64,000 bases of DNA. It comes from Calidifontibacillus oryziterrae (lineage in GTDB: Bacteria > Bacillota > Bacilli > Bacillales > Bacillaceae_J). The translations under genes and the position numbers were made by a program. Positions 1 to 9,155 of the stretch are shown here, piece after piece (the first letter of the stretch is position 1; each line of letters starts with the position of its first letter). The notes under the pieces were generated by a model, which saw only the letters and a program-made list of their open reading frames with translations, did not search any database and was not told the origin of the DNA. Where the stretch lies: contig NZ_KB223527.1 of the NCBI RefSeq assembly GCF_000331575.1, positions 531,842 through 595,841 of the forward strand, in the 5' to 3' direction.

Positions 1-491
1 TCAACTGGTAATGTCACGATTTGGAACAATACGGCTGCAGCCATTAAAATAATTCCTAACAATACAAAGCCAGTTGCTCCAGCTAAAAAGCCGATCAAAA
101 TTAAAATCCATGAAATATTAGAACCGAAATTCGCAACAGGTACTAAAGCATGTCTAAAGCGTAAAAATGCATAGTCTTGTGAATCTTGAAGCGCATGTCC
201 AACCTCATGGGCAGCTACTGCGGCTCCAGCAACTGACGTTCCGTAATAATTATTTGTTGACAATCGAACTGTTTTATCACGTGGATCATAATGATCAGAT
301 AATACGCCATGTGTTTCCTCTACTCGAACATGGTATAAACCATTATCGTCAAGAATTTTTCTTGCCACCTGTGCACCCGTCATTCCTGAAGATGCTTGTA
401 TTTGTGAATATTTACGATATGCACTTTTCACCTTCATTTGTGCCCATAAAGGGATCAAAATGATAATGGCAAAGTATACTATAAAGCCCAT
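1..491 (-). CDS. yugP: YugP-like membrane zinc metallopeptidase (3' end missing)
   Basis: Start is the ATG at 491, behind a GGAGG ribosome binding site about 10 bases upstream; the gene runs off the left edge, so the C-terminus is missing. The visible 163 residues begin with a membrane segment (MGFIVYFAIIILIPLW), then a soluble stretch with the zinc-binding motif HEVGH around residue 94, then two further hydrophobic segments. This layout matches the YugP family (Zn_peptidase_2), membrane-anchored neutral metallopeptidases of unknown substrate. The two histidines and the glutamate of the active site are present, so the part seen looks functional. In B. subtilis yugP lies elsewhere, so its place beside ypjB differs from that genome. 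Family call is firm; physiological role unknown. Confidence 0.85.
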   Translation of the reverse strand, partial: MGFIVYFAIIILIPLWAQMKVKSAYRKYSQIQASSGMTGAQVARKILDDNGLYHVRVEETHGVLSDHYDPRDKTVRLSTNNYYGTSVAGAAVAAHEVGHALQDSQDYAFLRFRHALVPVANFGSNISWILILIGFLAGATGFVLLGIILMAAAVLFQIVTLPV

Positions 492-562
492 CCTGCACAT
501 TCCTCCATTAATATATTTCTACCTATATTTTATTGAAAGAAATTTTTTTCGTCAATTAATAA

Positions 563-1345
563 CTACGGACGGCCTTGATCCTTCATTTTAGAAATTCTTT
601 CTCCTTTATATTTTCTCCAGGCTACATAAACTAATGTAACCAAAATTACACTACCTGTTGTCACCATCACCCAAACAAGAGAAGGGTCAGCCTGGTCGCC
701 TCTTGTTTTTCCGAATAGATTATACATGTCCTCTTCCATCAATGTCATGTGTTCTTTCTTATTCTGTTCAGTTATTCGATCGTAAGTTTCAAGAAAACGA
801 AGATGAGAATCTAGTCGTGAGATTACTTCAGGATCTAAGTCTAGTACTAAGCTTGGATAAATGGTATCAATAGCCACAGAAAATTGATTATATTGAAGTT
901 TAAACTTTTCTGTGTCTCCACTTAATGCAAACTCTTTTAGATTGGCAAAACTTTGTAATACGGTCTCTTCCATTGCTCTCCACATTGGTTGATGTTCACT
1001 GTGTAGAGCGTCAAGGGCTAACCGAAGTTGAGTTACCTTCCTTATTCGTTCAGAATCACTTAGAGACACGGCGGTAACCGCTCTAATTGCCTCATCAGCA
1101 CTAATCGTAATTACTCTTAAATCGTTCATTGAAATATTATCATCTTTAGGAAAATGTTTAACAAATTGCTCTGAAAAATTAGTTAACGTTTGCTTTGCCT
1201 CCGCATATTTCCCTTGCTTCGTCAGCAAGAGGGCTTTGTCTGTCATGCTATCAAAATCCGACCATGTTAACTCATTATTCGCAAATGCTATTTGCGATAA
1301 ATATAATATTAGTACAAACATTACGGATATTATTTTCTTATTCAT
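563..1345 (-). CDS. ypjB: Sporulation protein YpjB
   Basis: 260 residues: an N-terminal signal or anchor (residues 1-22), a mostly helical extracytoplasmic domain, and a C-terminal membrane helix (about 225-243) followed by a basic tail. This is the architecture of YpjB, a Bacillus sporulation protein of unknown biochemical role. The ATG at 1345 follows a GGGGGG ribosome binding site at a 6-base distance. It sits immediately downstream of ypjA, as in B. subtilis, where ypjA and ypjB are linked. Identity rests on architecture plus synteny; the molecular function is not known. Confidence 0.85.
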   Translation of the reverse strand: MNKKIISVMFVLILYLSQIAFANNELTWSDFDSMTDKALLLTKQGKYAEAKQTLTNFSEQFVKHFPKDDNISMNDLRVITISADEAIRAVTAVSLSDSERIRKVTQLRLALDALHSEHQPMWRAMEETVLQSFANLKEFALSGDTEKFKLQYNQFSVAIDTIYPSLVLDLDPEVISRLDSHLRFLETYDRITEQNKKEHMTLMEEDMYNLFGKTRGDQADPSLVWVMVTTGSVILVTLVYVAWRKYKGERISKMKDQGRP

Positions 1346-1402
1346 ACTTGTCCCCCCTATATCTTTCTAAGATTTTATGTAGGAGAGGACAAGAGTAGAA
1401 CA

Positions 1403-1996
1403 TTAAATAAAGTTGGTTTTATAGCTATTCTTTCGAATGCAAAACCAGTAAGTAATGAAAAGAGAGATAATACTTAACCAAAATGTAAAGTACCCAATTT
1501 GTGAGGTATAATCACTTAGCATTTCGTATCTTGGCATCATACCAAACACATAATCAATGACATCATTATGTAATGTCCAAATACCAGCAATAATCAGATG
1601 CCACCACTGCAAGCGATAATAAGGCGCGTACAATACACCTTGAACAGCCATAGCAAAATGTGAAGCAATTAGCATATAACCTGTCCAGTGCAGTTCACCC
1701 GAAACCTGTAGAACTAGAACATTCATGACTACTGCCCATATACCATATTTAAATAACGTAACGATTGCCAACGCTTCTATTAGCGGCCAATTAGTGCCTA
1801 AAAGAAAAGCAATTATAACAAAAACAAAAAACAAGCTTGCTGTCGGGCTATCTGGGACAAAGATCAAAAAGTGTGACGGAGTTTCCGCTAGCTGTCCTTT
1901 ATACCACCAATAGCCGTAAATGGTCCCAATTAAATTAATAAAGAGTAAGCACGATAACACCCATCTTTGCCCCAAAAGTTGAATCATTAATTTCAT
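1403..1996 (-). CDS. ypjA: DUF1405 membrane protein YpjA
   Basis: 197 residues with about five to six predicted membrane segments, starting almost at the N-terminus. It belongs to the DUF1405 family typified by B. subtilis YpjA; function unknown. The ATG at 1996 has GGAG eight bases upstream. It lies between qcrC and ypjB, the B. subtilis order, but a terminator at 2055-2090 separates it from the qcr operon, so it probably has its own promoter or depends on readthrough. Confidence 0.85.
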   Translation of the reverse strand: MKLMIQLLGQRWVLSCLLFINLIGTIYGYWWYKGQLAETPSHFLIFVPDSPTASLFFVFVIIAFLLGTNWPLIEALAIVTLFKYGIWAVVMNVLVLQVSGELHWTGYMLIASHFAMAVQGVLYAPYYRLQWWHLIIAGIWTLHNDVIDYVFGMMPRYEMLSDYTSQIGYFTFWLSIISLFITYWFCIRKNSYKTNFI

Positions 1997-2054
1997 TTAC
2001 TCATCTCCGAAAATTTATAAAATAGTTTATCTCATTGTACCAAACTTTTATAAA

Positions 2055-2090
2055 CAAGAAAAAGCTGACTTTCGTTTGAAAGTCAGCTTT
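2055..2090 (-). terminator. Intrinsic terminator of the qcr operon
   Basis: Perfect 13-bp inverted repeat (AAAGCTGACTTTC at 2061-2073 and its complement at 2078-2090) with a 4-base loop, lying just after the qcrC stop codon. On the minus strand the stem is followed by a T-rich tract, as expected for a rho-independent terminator. Confidence 0.85.
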
Positions 2091-2111
2091 AATTGCTTCA
2101 ATTCGCAAATA

Positions 2112-2879
2112 TTACTCTGCACCAAGCTTGGAAATAAATTCTGCTACAGCTTGAAGTTCTTCGTCTGTGCCTTTCCATTGTCCCGGTGGCATAGTATTTT
2201 GTCCATTGACAGCGATATTAGAAATTTCTTCCGGTGTTAAACCAGTACCAACTAATGTAACACCTGCAGCTGTACCAGTTAAGTCAGCACCATGACACAT
2301 TAAACAGCCACTTGCTTCTAATGCTTTATAGCCTGGATCTTCTGCGTCAAACTCAGCCGCTTCTTTAATTTGACCTTGTTGCGCAGCTGCTTCCCAGTCG
2401 TGAGTAGCAACTGATTGCCAAGTTAAGAAAATTGTCGCCGTAACAGCTAATAGCATTAAGCCAACTGCTACTGGACGTTTAGATGGGCGACGCTCCGGAC
2501 CACGATCTAGGAATGGTGCTAATAACAATGCTCCAAACGCTAACCCTGGCATTACTAGAGCACCAATAACTGTGTAAGGACCTGATGCAAACTCATATTT
2601 TAATAGCTGATATAAGAACAAGAAATACCAGTCTGGTAACGGAATATAACTTGTATCTGTAGGATCAGCAATACGTTCAAGTGGTGATGGATGAGCGATC
2701 GTTAAACATAAATAACCGATTAAGAATACAGCTCCAACCATCCATTCTTTTAAAAGGAAATTCGGCCAAAACGCTTCCGTTTTCCCTGGATATTCGGAAT
2801 AATCTTTAGGAATGTTAGGCTTTTTCTCAGCAGAAACGCGAGAATCCCCAACAAATTTCATACCTTTTCCGCGATGCAT
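2112..2879 (-). CDS. qcrC: Menaquinol:cytochrome c reductase, cytochrome b/c subunit QcrC
   Basis: 255 residues. The first part has membrane helices that correspond to subunit IV of the b6f complex (PDWYFLFLYQLLKYE motif around residue 82), fused to a C-terminal cytochrome c domain carrying CLMCH near residue 192 and a likely distal methionine (TMPPGQWKG). The subunit-IV/cytochrome c fusion is typical of Bacillus QcrC. It works with QcrA and QcrB to oxidise menaquinol and pass electrons to cytochrome c. The ATG at 2879 follows GGGAGGG. It is the last gene of qcrABC and ends at the terminator at 2055-2090. Confidence 0.96.
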   Translation of the reverse strand: MHRGKGMKFVGDSRVSAEKKPNIPKDYSEYPGKTEAFWPNFLLKEWMVGAVFLIGYLCLTIAHPSPLERIADPTDTSYIPLPDWYFLFLYQLLKYEFASGPYTVIGALVMPGLAFGALLLAPFLDRGPERRPSKRPVAVGLMLLAVTATIFLTWQSVATHDWEAAAQQGQIKEAAEFDAEDPGYKALEASGCLMCHGADLTGTAAGVTLVGTGLTPEEISNIAVNGQNTMPPGQWKGTDEELQAVAEFISKLGAE

Positions 2880-2910
2880 CGTCTTCCCTCCCTTTTATAT
2901 AAATTGTATC

Positions 2911-3585
2911 TTACAACGGTCCTGAAATACCTTGCTTGCGAATCATCATAAAGTGGAATGCCATTAATCCAAATAATGCCGCAGGTAAGAAGAATACATG
3001 GATCGCAAAGAAACGAGTTAATGTTTGTGCACCAACGATTTCCGGACTTCCTGCAAGTAACGTTTTAACTGCAGTACCGATCACAGGTGTAGCTTCTGCA
3101 ATTTGTAAACCAACCTTTGTTGCAAATAAAGCTTTCATATCCCATGGTAATAAGTATCCTGTGAATCCAAGGCCTAACATAACGAAGAAAATTAAAACCC
3201 CAACAATCCAGTTTAATTCTCTTGGCTTTTTATAAGCTCCTTGGAAAAACACACGTAATGTATGTAAGAACATCATTACAATAACTAAACTTGCTCCCCA
3301 GTGATGCATTCCACGTACAATTACGCCAAATGCCACTTCGTTTTGCAAGTAATAAACTGATTCCCAAGCATTTTTAATATCTGGTACGTAATACATTGTT
3401 AAGAACATACCTGATAATACTTGAATGACAGTTATGAAAAATGTAAGTCCGCCAAAACAGTATACAAATGCTGAAAAGTGATGAGCTGGGTTCACATGCT
3501 CTGGCACTTCATGGTCCGCAATATCACGCCATAGCGGCGTAATATCTAAACGCTCATCTACCCAATCATATATTTTATTAAGCAT
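2911..3585 (-). CDS. qcrB: Menaquinol:cytochrome c reductase, cytochrome b6 subunit QcrB
   Basis: 224 residues with four membrane helices and the paired haem-ligand histidines in helices B and D (HHWGAS, FLHTLR, IHVFFLP, FHFMM). Residue 43 is a cysteine (AFVYCFGG), the position known in Bacillus and b6f proteins to hold an extra haem by a single thioether bond; its presence suggests this organism makes the covalent haem too. Length equals the usual QcrB. It is the second gene of the qcr operon, 14 bases after qcrA. Confidence 0.96.
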   Translation of the reverse strand: MLNKIYDWVDERLDITPLWRDIADHEVPEHVNPAHHFSAFVYCFGGLTFFITVIQVLSGMFLTMYYVPDIKNAWESVYYLQNEVAFGVIVRGMHHWGASLVIVMMFLHTLRVFFQGAYKKPRELNWIVGVLIFFVMLGLGFTGYLLPWDMKALFATKVGLQIAEATPVIGTAVKTLLAGSPEIVGAQTLTRFFAIHVFFLPAALFGLMAFHFMMIRKQGISGPL

Positions 3586-3599
3586 TTATTACGCCCCTC

Positions 3600-4097
3600 C
3601 TATGCTCGTGGTCTAGCTTTCCCTAAATATAATGTTCCACCTTCAACCTTTTGATCATAAAGGTCTAAAGGTGCAATTGGTGGTGTACCTGGTACGTTTG
3701 TACCGTCTTTTTCGTACAAGCCATCATGACATGGACAGAAAAACATATTCGCATGTTTTGGATCATTCCATGTTACTGTACAGCCAAGATGTTTACAAAT
3801 CGGTGACATCGCAACAATCTCACCAGCATCGTTCTTATAGACCCATGCTGACATTGTAACATCTGACTCATACCATGCATCGACCTGATGAACTGTAAAG
3901 TCAAAACGTTGCGGCTCAGTAGTAAGTTTACTTTCCTCAACTACAGCAACGAATTCGCCTTCAGAGGCTGGCTTTAATACAGGGTCAATTGCAAAACGAA
4001 CCATTGGAGAAAGCATTCCCGCAGCCATAAATCCTCCTACACCTGTTAATGTGTAGTTAAGAAATTGACGTCTAGACACTCGATTATCCTTACTCAT
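3600..4097 (-). CDS. qcrA: Menaquinol:cytochrome c reductase, Rieske iron-sulfur subunit QcrA
   Basis: 165 residues. The N-terminus has a twin-arginine export motif (SRRQFL, about residues 8-13) before a membrane helix, as in Tat-dependent QcrA. The two Rieske boxes, CKHLGC and CPCHDG, supply the cysteine and histidine ligands of the 2Fe-2S cluster. Two adjacent ATG codons (4100 and 4097) follow the ribosome binding site GAGGGGGG; the second has the better spacing and was chosen. First gene of qcrABC, transcribed from the promoter at 4174-4202. Confidence 0.95.
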   Translation of the reverse strand: MSKDNRVSRRQFLNYTLTGVGGFMAAGMLSPMVRFAIDPVLKPASEGEFVAVVEESKLTTEPQRFDFTVHQVDAWYESDVTMSAWVYKNDAGEIVAMSPICKHLGCTVTWNDPKHANMFFCPCHDGLYEKDGTNVPGTPPIAPLDLYDQKVEGGTLYLGKARPRA

Positions 4098-4173
4098 CAT
4101 TTTCCCCCCTCTATTTAAGGATAGTCCAACCGGACAAATTTAATATAAACACACATATTACTAGGACATACTC

Positions 4174-4202
4174 ATGATAGCGTAAACTTGTCTTTTGGTC
4201 AA
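4174..4202 (-). promoter_or_regulatory. Sigma-A promoter of qcrABC
   Basis: On the minus strand TTGACC (4202-4197) is followed by a 17-base spacer and TATCAT (4179-4174). Both hexamers match the vegetative consensus at five of six positions, and the site lies about 75 bases upstream of qcrA. In B. subtilis the qcr operon also has a sigma-A promoter. Confidence 0.75.
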
Positions 4203-4237
4203 TAAAATCCTGTCGAATTTCGTTATACATCATAGCA

Positions 4238-4702
4238 TTATTTCTCTTTTTGCCACAGACTCATTACGATTGTTTGGATTTGCTTCATTTGTGATTTTAC
4301 CAATTGTTCCAACGACTTTTTGTCGATCTCATAAATCGAAATAGATGGAATCCATAGCAGTGTTGCTTCTAAGTCTTTTTCATTGAGCTTCCAATCTGGA
4401 TCAGCTGTTAACAACACAACATGCTTCACTTCCTCAGCAGTTAAATGTTTGTACCAAACGTTTAACCGTTCACATAAGCTTGCGTATTCTTCGTTTTTTA
4501 GATAAGTAAATGCAGATAATACAAGCAATCTGCCCTTATATTCCCTTTCAAGCTCCGTTGCAATTAGTGAAATAAACTCTCCCATTTCTACAATAGGCTT
4601 CACATCACCGCTTAATGTAATCGGAACTAAAGGGACAATAACGGTATCAACATATTCCTTCGCCTTTAAAAACATTTCAATATCTTTAGTAATCCACCTC
4701 AT
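4238..4702 (-). CDS. ypiF: DUF2487 protein YpiF
   Basis: 154 residues, soluble, no signal peptide. The N-terminus (RWITKDIEMFLKAKEYVD) and the overall length match B. subtilis YpiF (DUF2487), a conserved Bacillus protein of unknown function. The ATG at 4702 follows AAGGAGAG at normal spacing. It lies between ypiB and qcrA as in B. subtilis, but a terminator after ypiB (4783-4819) and a separate qcrA promoter suggest it is expressed on its own or by readthrough. Confidence 0.85.
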   Translation of the reverse strand: MRWITKDIEMFLKAKEYVDTVIVPLVPITLSGDVKPIVEMGEFISLIATELEREYKGRLLVLSAFTYLKNEEYASLCERLNVWYKHLTAEEVKHVVLLTADPDWKLNEKDLEATLLWIPSISIYEIDKKSLEQLVKSQMKQIQTIVMSLWQKEK

Positions 4703-4782
4703 ATGTAACTCTCCTTCACAATAAAACTACACCATACGACCTTATTAAACCATGTTTTAACGTAGTTTACCATTTCAGCAAA

Positions 4783-4819
4783 TAAAAAACCTTCCTCACT
4801 TTAATCCGAGGAAGGTTTT
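4783..4819 (-). terminator. Terminator overlapping the 3' end of ypiB
   Basis: Inverted repeat with arms at 4787-4797 and 4808-4818 (core AACCTTCCTC and its complement) and a 10-base loop, followed on the minus strand by a run of T. The ypiB stop codon (4803-4801) lies in the loop, so the terminator is built into the gene end. Confidence 0.8.
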
Positions 4820-5364
4820 CTCCGACCTAATAATTGATTTAACTGTTCAGAAAGTCTCATAAATTCTTCAATATCTTGCATATCTATTGCCTTATCAATT
4901 TCAGTTTGCAGCTTTTCTTTTTGAAATGAGATAATTGTTTCTTCAAGGAACCTTTGAGCTAATTGCTGATCTTGTTCATTAAATTGAAGATGCTTTGGAA
5001 TGAAATGATTTTCCTCTAAAACAGCAACATATTGTGCGCAGGAGAAGGCTGACCTGAAATTTAGTTGAATATAAATGTCTTGATCGCGATTGAGACGAAT
5101 GTCATGAAACGATTTTTCTGCATCTGTTGTCATAACATTTTCCTTGTAAAAGCGAAATGGAACATCGTCTACACAATGAGTAGACATAATGATCCCTCTC
5201 GGACAATATTCAGCTTGTTCAACAAAATGAACATTTTCTAACAATTGGTCATGACTCATCAAATAATTTAATATCCAAACGCATTCTCGTCTCTTCAATT
5301 GATAATGATTTAAAAACCAGCGAACAAACTCCTTCTTTTCATTGACAGAAACAGGGGTAGCCAA
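4801..5364 (-). CDS. ypiB: UPF0302/IDEAL-domain protein YpiB
   Basis: 187 residues from a TTG start at 5364. That TTG has a strong ribosome binding site (GAGGAGGG, about 7 bases upstream); a longer frame to 5394 would place the ribosome binding site inside the gene. The N-terminal UPF0302 domain is followed by a C-terminal IDEAL motif region ([17 protein letters not shown]). This is YpiB, conserved in Bacillus, of unknown biochemical function. It follows ypiA closely and ends in its own terminator. Confidence 0.88.
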   Translation of the reverse strand: MATPVSVNEKKEFVRWFLNHYQLKRRECVWILNYLMSHDQLLENVHFVEQAEYCPRGIIMSTHCVDDVPFRFYKENVMTTDAEKSFHDIRLNRDQDIYIQLNFRSAFSCAQYVAVLEENHFIPKHLQFNEQDQQLAQRFLEETIISFQKEKLQTEIDKAIDMQDIEEFMRLSEQLNQLLGRRKPSSD

Positions 5365-5459
5365 AAATATCCCTCCTCTGTGTTCTCTTCTCACCTGTTA
5401 ATTTCTTTTTAATTCCAATAACTCCTTTAAAAACAATTAGACAATTTCATACAAAATCT

Positions 5460-6725
5460 TTACAATTCCTCCAACCGATAAAGCTCCTGTTCAATTTCTA
5501 CATTTGCTGGATCAAGTACAAGAACTATTTTGAATATCTCCTTCGCTCTGTCTCGGTTTCCTTCTTCAAGTAGGAAATACCCGAAATCCTCTAAAAACTG
5601 AATATTCTCTTTAAAAGAAGTATATGCATTTTCGTAGTGAATTAATGCATGATTATAGTCATCTATGTGTTTTTTTGCTGTAGCTAAATCCCACTCAAAT
5701 TGAGGATCAAATTCCCCTGTATCGATTGCACGCTCGATATTTTCAATTACTTTATCGTATTGGTAGCTATTTAAATAGTAGCTTGATAATAGATTAATTG
5801 CTTCGATATAGCCATTATCAACATTCGTCGCGTTCAGTAAGTATCCCTCTACTTCTTCATGTTTTTGTAATTTCATCGCCATTTTACCTGCATAAACAAG
5901 AAGCTCTTTATTATTAGGATCTAGTTCAAGTCCCTGTTGAATCGTCTTATAGCTTTCATTAAGTGCACCAATATGTTCATAGGCTTTTGCTAAATAAAGA
6001 TAGAGCGCCACATATTCCTCATCTAGATCCTTAAGTTCATTCCACTTCGCGATCGCCAATTCATATCTTTCAAGCTGAAATGCTGTAAAAGCATAATGAA
6101 ACAGGGCGTTTATTTCAATTCGTTGTTGTAGGCCTTTCTCATAATTTTCAAGTGCTTCTTCAAATTTACCAATGTGAACAAATGCATCTGCTAGGAGAAT
6201 ATAAATATTAATTTGCTCCACTTCACTACCATCAGCTAAAACCTTCTCATAATAAGGAATTGCTTTTTGATACTCACCTATGTCAGCATAAAATTGTCCT
6301 AGACCGAGATCAATTAACGATTCATTAGGTGCGAGCTTTTTGGCCATTAAAAGCTTCTGTTCAGCAGCTTCATCAAGACCTTGCATCTGTAGCAAATCAG
6401 CCATTATTACTAATGCTTGCAGGTATGCTGGATCACCTTCTTTAATCTCCTCTAAATATTCCAATGCATCTTCTTCATTATCCTGCTCAATTAAAATTTC
6501 CGCAGCATCAATGTACAGCTGTCCCTCGTCTGGATATAATTCTAGCAATTCGAAAATAATTTCTTTTGCTTCATCTAAAAATCCCCATTTCAAAAACAAG
6601 TCAGCAATTAACAGCTTATCATCGTGGTTTTTTACGCTTTCCTTTAATTTATACAAATGGTTTAACCCTTCATCTACTTGCCCGTTTTCTACTAAATTAA
6701 TAGCTTCTTCAATCGCTTCATTCAT
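5460..6725 (-). CDS. ypiA: Tetratricopeptide-repeat protein YpiA
   Basis: 421 residues made almost wholly of TPR helices (about ten repeats, for example LIDLGLGQFYADIGEYQKAI). It matches YpiA, a soluble Bacillus TPR protein likely to act as a protein-protein scaffold; partner unknown. The start is the ATG at 6725 (MNEAIEEAINL), which has GAGGAG nine bases upstream; an in-frame ATG at 6755 has only a weak site. It is at the far end of the aromatic supraoperon, as in B. subtilis. Confidence 0.9.
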   Translation of the reverse strand: MNEAIEEAINLVENGQVDEGLNHLYKLKESVKNHDDKLLIADLFLKWGFLDEAKEIIFELLELYPDEGQLYIDAAEILIEQDNEEDALEYLEEIKEGDPAYLQALVIMADLLQMQGLDEAAEQKLLMAKKLAPNESLIDLGLGQFYADIGEYQKAIPYYEKVLADGSEVEQINIYILLADAFVHIGKFEEALENYEKGLQQRIEINALFHYAFTAFQLERYELAIAKWNELKDLDEEYVALYLYLAKAYEHIGALNESYKTIQQGLELDPNNKELLVYAGKMAMKLQKHEEVEGYLLNATNVDNGYIEAINLLSSYYLNSYQYDKVIENIERAIDTGEFDPQFEWDLATAKKHIDDYNHALIHYENAYTSFKENIQFLEDFGYFLLEEGNRDRAKEIFKIVLVLDPANVEIEQELYRLEEL

Positions 6726-6813
6726 TTGTTCAAATCTCCTCTTAACATTAAGCATTTACTTTCTTTGTGTAATGTATTTATTATCACTTTTATCTTTATT
6801 GTTATTATTATTG

Positions 6814-7725
6814 TTATGAAATGATCTCAATCGTTCCAAAAAGTCCTGGAATGTCAATTATTAATTCTACCCCAAAACCGGGGAAATAATTCATTTCGTC
6901 TTGAACTCTAAGTAATCTCCCTTTGTGAACGGTAATGATCGGATTACTTTTATCATAATCAAGTTTATTACAATCTTCAACTTTCTCGTGTTCTTCACCG
7001 TATATAAATAAATTGTAGTCAAGGTCATTACCAATTAACAGTTCCCCTTTTCTTGGATAAAGACCTATTTGTTTTAAAATAACCTTCGATAAGGGTGTTT
7101 CGCTTTTTGGAAAATGAATATAGGTTGGGATTCGATTTAGAGATGCAGACTTTTCCCAAAGATCCCTCTGCTCCTTAACGATTTTGTCATCAGTTCCAAC
7201 CCAAAGCGGATAAATGGGAATTTGGTATTGATATTGCGCTTCCCTTAACCAACCCCATGGAATTGAATATATATTGGCCGATTGAGGAATATCTACGACA
7301 ATAAAAGGAACTTTATTGCGTTTACATAATCGAACGATTGTAGGTGTTAATTTTTCAACGGATAAATGTACTCCAATTACATAATCTAGCGTACTATTTA
7401 TCATTGCATGTCTCGCTTGTTTAATTTTTTTCTGAAACTCGCTTTCATAATGGATTCTCCAAGGAATTATTATAGTTGTGCACCCTTTTTTTATTAAATG
7501 TTTGAGCCGGTCTTTAAATTGTTGCAAGCTACTAATTGATGATAATTGAAAGTCGCAAAAGACATAGCCTGGAGTCATAAAATATGACGAAACATTCATC
7601 TGCAATGCTTTATACTTCTCCAACGACCTTCCATAATAAACAATTTTATTATTATCGATAAAAAACGAACGAATAGTTATGCCGTTGTCTGAAACGAAGT
7701 TTGCATGGTCAATAATATAATTCAA
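6814..7725 (-). CDS. Amidohydrolase-like protein of unknown function, metal-site motif missing
   Basis: 303 residues from a TTG start at 7725 (GGGGGG nine bases upstream). I do not recognise it as a named family. The N-terminus reads like the small beta-sandwich of dihydroorotase/amidohydrolase enzymes (FFIDNNKIVYYG, then a proline-glycine turn YFMTPGY near residue 53), and the C-terminus returns to that domain (ITVHKGRLLRV). In active members the PG turn leads into the metal-binding HxH; here it reads VFCDFQ, so the metal ligands are gone. A GCTTIIIPW stretch fits the next barrel strand. Probably a catalytically dead relative with a binding or regulatory role. It lies in the aro/trp operon between aroA and ypiA, behind a long hairpin at 7731-7794. 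Confidence 0.6.
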   Translation of the reverse strand: MNYIIDHANFVSDNGITIRSFFIDNNKIVYYGRSLEKYKALQMNVSSYFMTPGYVFCDFQLSSISSLQQFKDRLKHLIKKGCTTIIIPWRIHYESEFQKKIKQARHAMINSTLDYVIGVHLSVEKLTPTIVRLCKRNKVPFIVVDIPQSANIYSIPWGWLREAQYQYQIPIYPLWVGTDDKIVKEQRDLWEKSASLNRIPTYIHFPKSETPLSKVILKQIGLYPRKGELLIGNDLDYNLFIYGEEHEKVEDCNKLDYDKSNPIITVHKGRLLRVQDEMNYFPGFGVELIIDIPGLFGTIEIIS

Positions 7726-7730
7726 AGAAA

Positions 7731-7794
7731 AACGCCCCCCCTATCAAAGCTTGTACAAACATCCCTATAACAAGCTATGATAAGAAAAGGCGCT
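7731..7794 (-). terminator. Long hairpin between aroA and the amidohydrolase-like gene
   Basis: Inverted arms at 7741-7754 and 7770-7783 (ACAAGCT core with flanking TATCA/TGATA) and an outer pair AGCGCC/GGCGTT. On the minus strand the 3' arm ends in GGGGGGCGTTTTTC, so it can act as an intrinsic terminator at the end of aroA. The same arm carries the ribosome binding site of the next gene, so folding could also reduce its translation. Confidence 0.6.
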
Positions 7795-7801
7795 CTAGAA
7801 C

Positions 7802-9103
7802 TCATATATTATTGTGTTGAATAAGTTGATCAAGATGTTGGAAGAAATTTGGATAGGAAACTGCGATTGCCTCTGGATTATGAAGAACAGCTTCAGATTT
7901 AGCGATAAGTGCAGCAATAGCAAGCATCATGCCAATACGATGGTCCCCATAGCTTTCGACAGCAGCTCCACAAAGAGCTTCCTTGCCATAAACAACCATG
8001 CCATCGTCAGTTGCTTCAATGTTGGCGCCCATTTTTTTAAGCTCCGAAACAACCGTATCTATCCGGTTTGTTTCCTTAACCTTTAATTCTTCAGCATCGC
8101 GAATCGTAGTCTTCCCTTCGGCTTGGGTTGCCAAAAGTGCTATTATAGGAATTTCATCAATTAATGTAGGAATTATATCCCCACCAATATCAATACCCTT
8201 AAGTTCTGATGTCACAATTGTTAAATCAGCTATTGGTTCACCATTTGCTGTGCGTTCATTAAATACGACTAAGTCCGCACCCATTCTTTTTAAAACCTCA
8301 ATAATACCTGTACGAGTTGGATTCATACCAACATTTTTTAACGTAATCTTACTATTAGGTACGATTGCTCCCGCAACTAGTAAAAATGCTGCTGAGGAAA
8401 TATCCCCGGGAACTTCGATGGTAGTACCTTTCAACTCTTGACCACCTTCGATAGAAACAGATAATCCTTCTCGAGTTATGTTCGCTCCAAATGCTGCAAG
8501 CATTCGTTCGGTATGATCTCTTGAAAGTGCAGGTTCAGTAACAGTTGTTGTTCCCTTAGACCCTAGTCCTGCTAACAAAATAGCGGATTTCACTTGAGCG
8601 CTTGCAACAGGTGATTCATAACGAATTCCTGTTGTATTCCCACCTCTAATTGATAACGGAGTATATTTTCCATTGTTACGACCATCAATACTGGCTCCCA
8701 TTTGCCGGAGAGGGACGGTTACTCTTCCCATTGGCCTTTTCGCAATTGATTCATCACCAATGATGACCGAATGAAACGGCCTAGTTGCTAAAATCCCAAG
8801 CATTAATCTTGTCGTTGTACCTGAATTACCAACATCTAATATTTCAAACGGTTCTTTTAAACCATTAATACCATCAGATTGTATTTCAACATAGTCTCCC
8901 TCTTGATTTATGGTGACACCCATTTTTTTAAAGCAACTAATGGTACTTAAGCAATCCTCTCCCGGTAAAAATCCAGTAATTGTTGTTTTCCCTTTCGCAA
9001 TAGAACCAAACATGACGGCACGATGGGAAATAGATTTATCACCTGGAACTTGAATGGTTCCATTTAAACTAGTTATATTGGTTACTAATGGTTGTGTAGT
9101 CAA
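7802..9103 (-). CDS. aroA: 3-phosphoshikimate 1-carboxyvinyltransferase (EPSP synthase)
   Basis: 433 residues. Makes 5-enolpyruvylshikimate-3-phosphate from shikimate-3-phosphate and phosphoenolpyruvate, the sixth step to chorismate. Signature motifs are intact: [10 protein letters not shown] near the N-terminus, [10 protein letters not shown] near residue 90, RPMGRV, and a C-terminal SYGDHRIGM. The TTG start at 9103 has a GGGGGG ribosome binding site 7 bases upstream; the upstream frame to 9130 starts with another TTG lacking one. Called aroE in B. subtilis naming. It follows tyrA by 52 bases in the trp supraoperon. Confidence 0.97.
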   Translation of the reverse strand: MTTQPLVTNITSLNGTIQVPGDKSISHRAVMFGSIAKGKTTITGFLPGEDCLSTISCFKKMGVTINQEGDYVEIQSDGINGLKEPFEILDVGNSGTTTRLMLGILATRPFHSVIIGDESIAKRPMGRVTVPLRQMGASIDGRNNGKYTPLSIRGGNTTGIRYESPVASAQVKSAILLAGLGSKGTTTVTEPALSRDHTERMLAAFGANITREGLSVSIEGGQELKGTTIEVPGDISSAAFLLVAGAIVPNSKITLKNVGMNPTRTGIIEVLKRMGADLVVFNERTANGEPIADLTIVTSELKGIDIGGDIIPTLIDEIPIIALLATQAEGKTTIRDAEELKVKETNRIDTVVSELKKMGANIEATDDGMVVYGKEALCGAAVESYGDHRIGMMLAIAALIAKSEAVLHNPEAIAVSYPNFFQHLDQLIQHNNI

Positions 9104-9155
9104 GGTGGCACCCCCCTTTCCGTTGAACAAAAAATTGTTTAATATAGAGGCAACT

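Noticed and set aside
6340..6819. Plus-strand open frame of 159 codons over ypiA
   Set aside because: Antisense to the TPR gene, serine-rich shadow, no ribosome binding site, no family.
7998..8441. Plus-strand frame over aroA
   Set aside because: Mirror of the EPSP synthase gene in another frame; no protein features.
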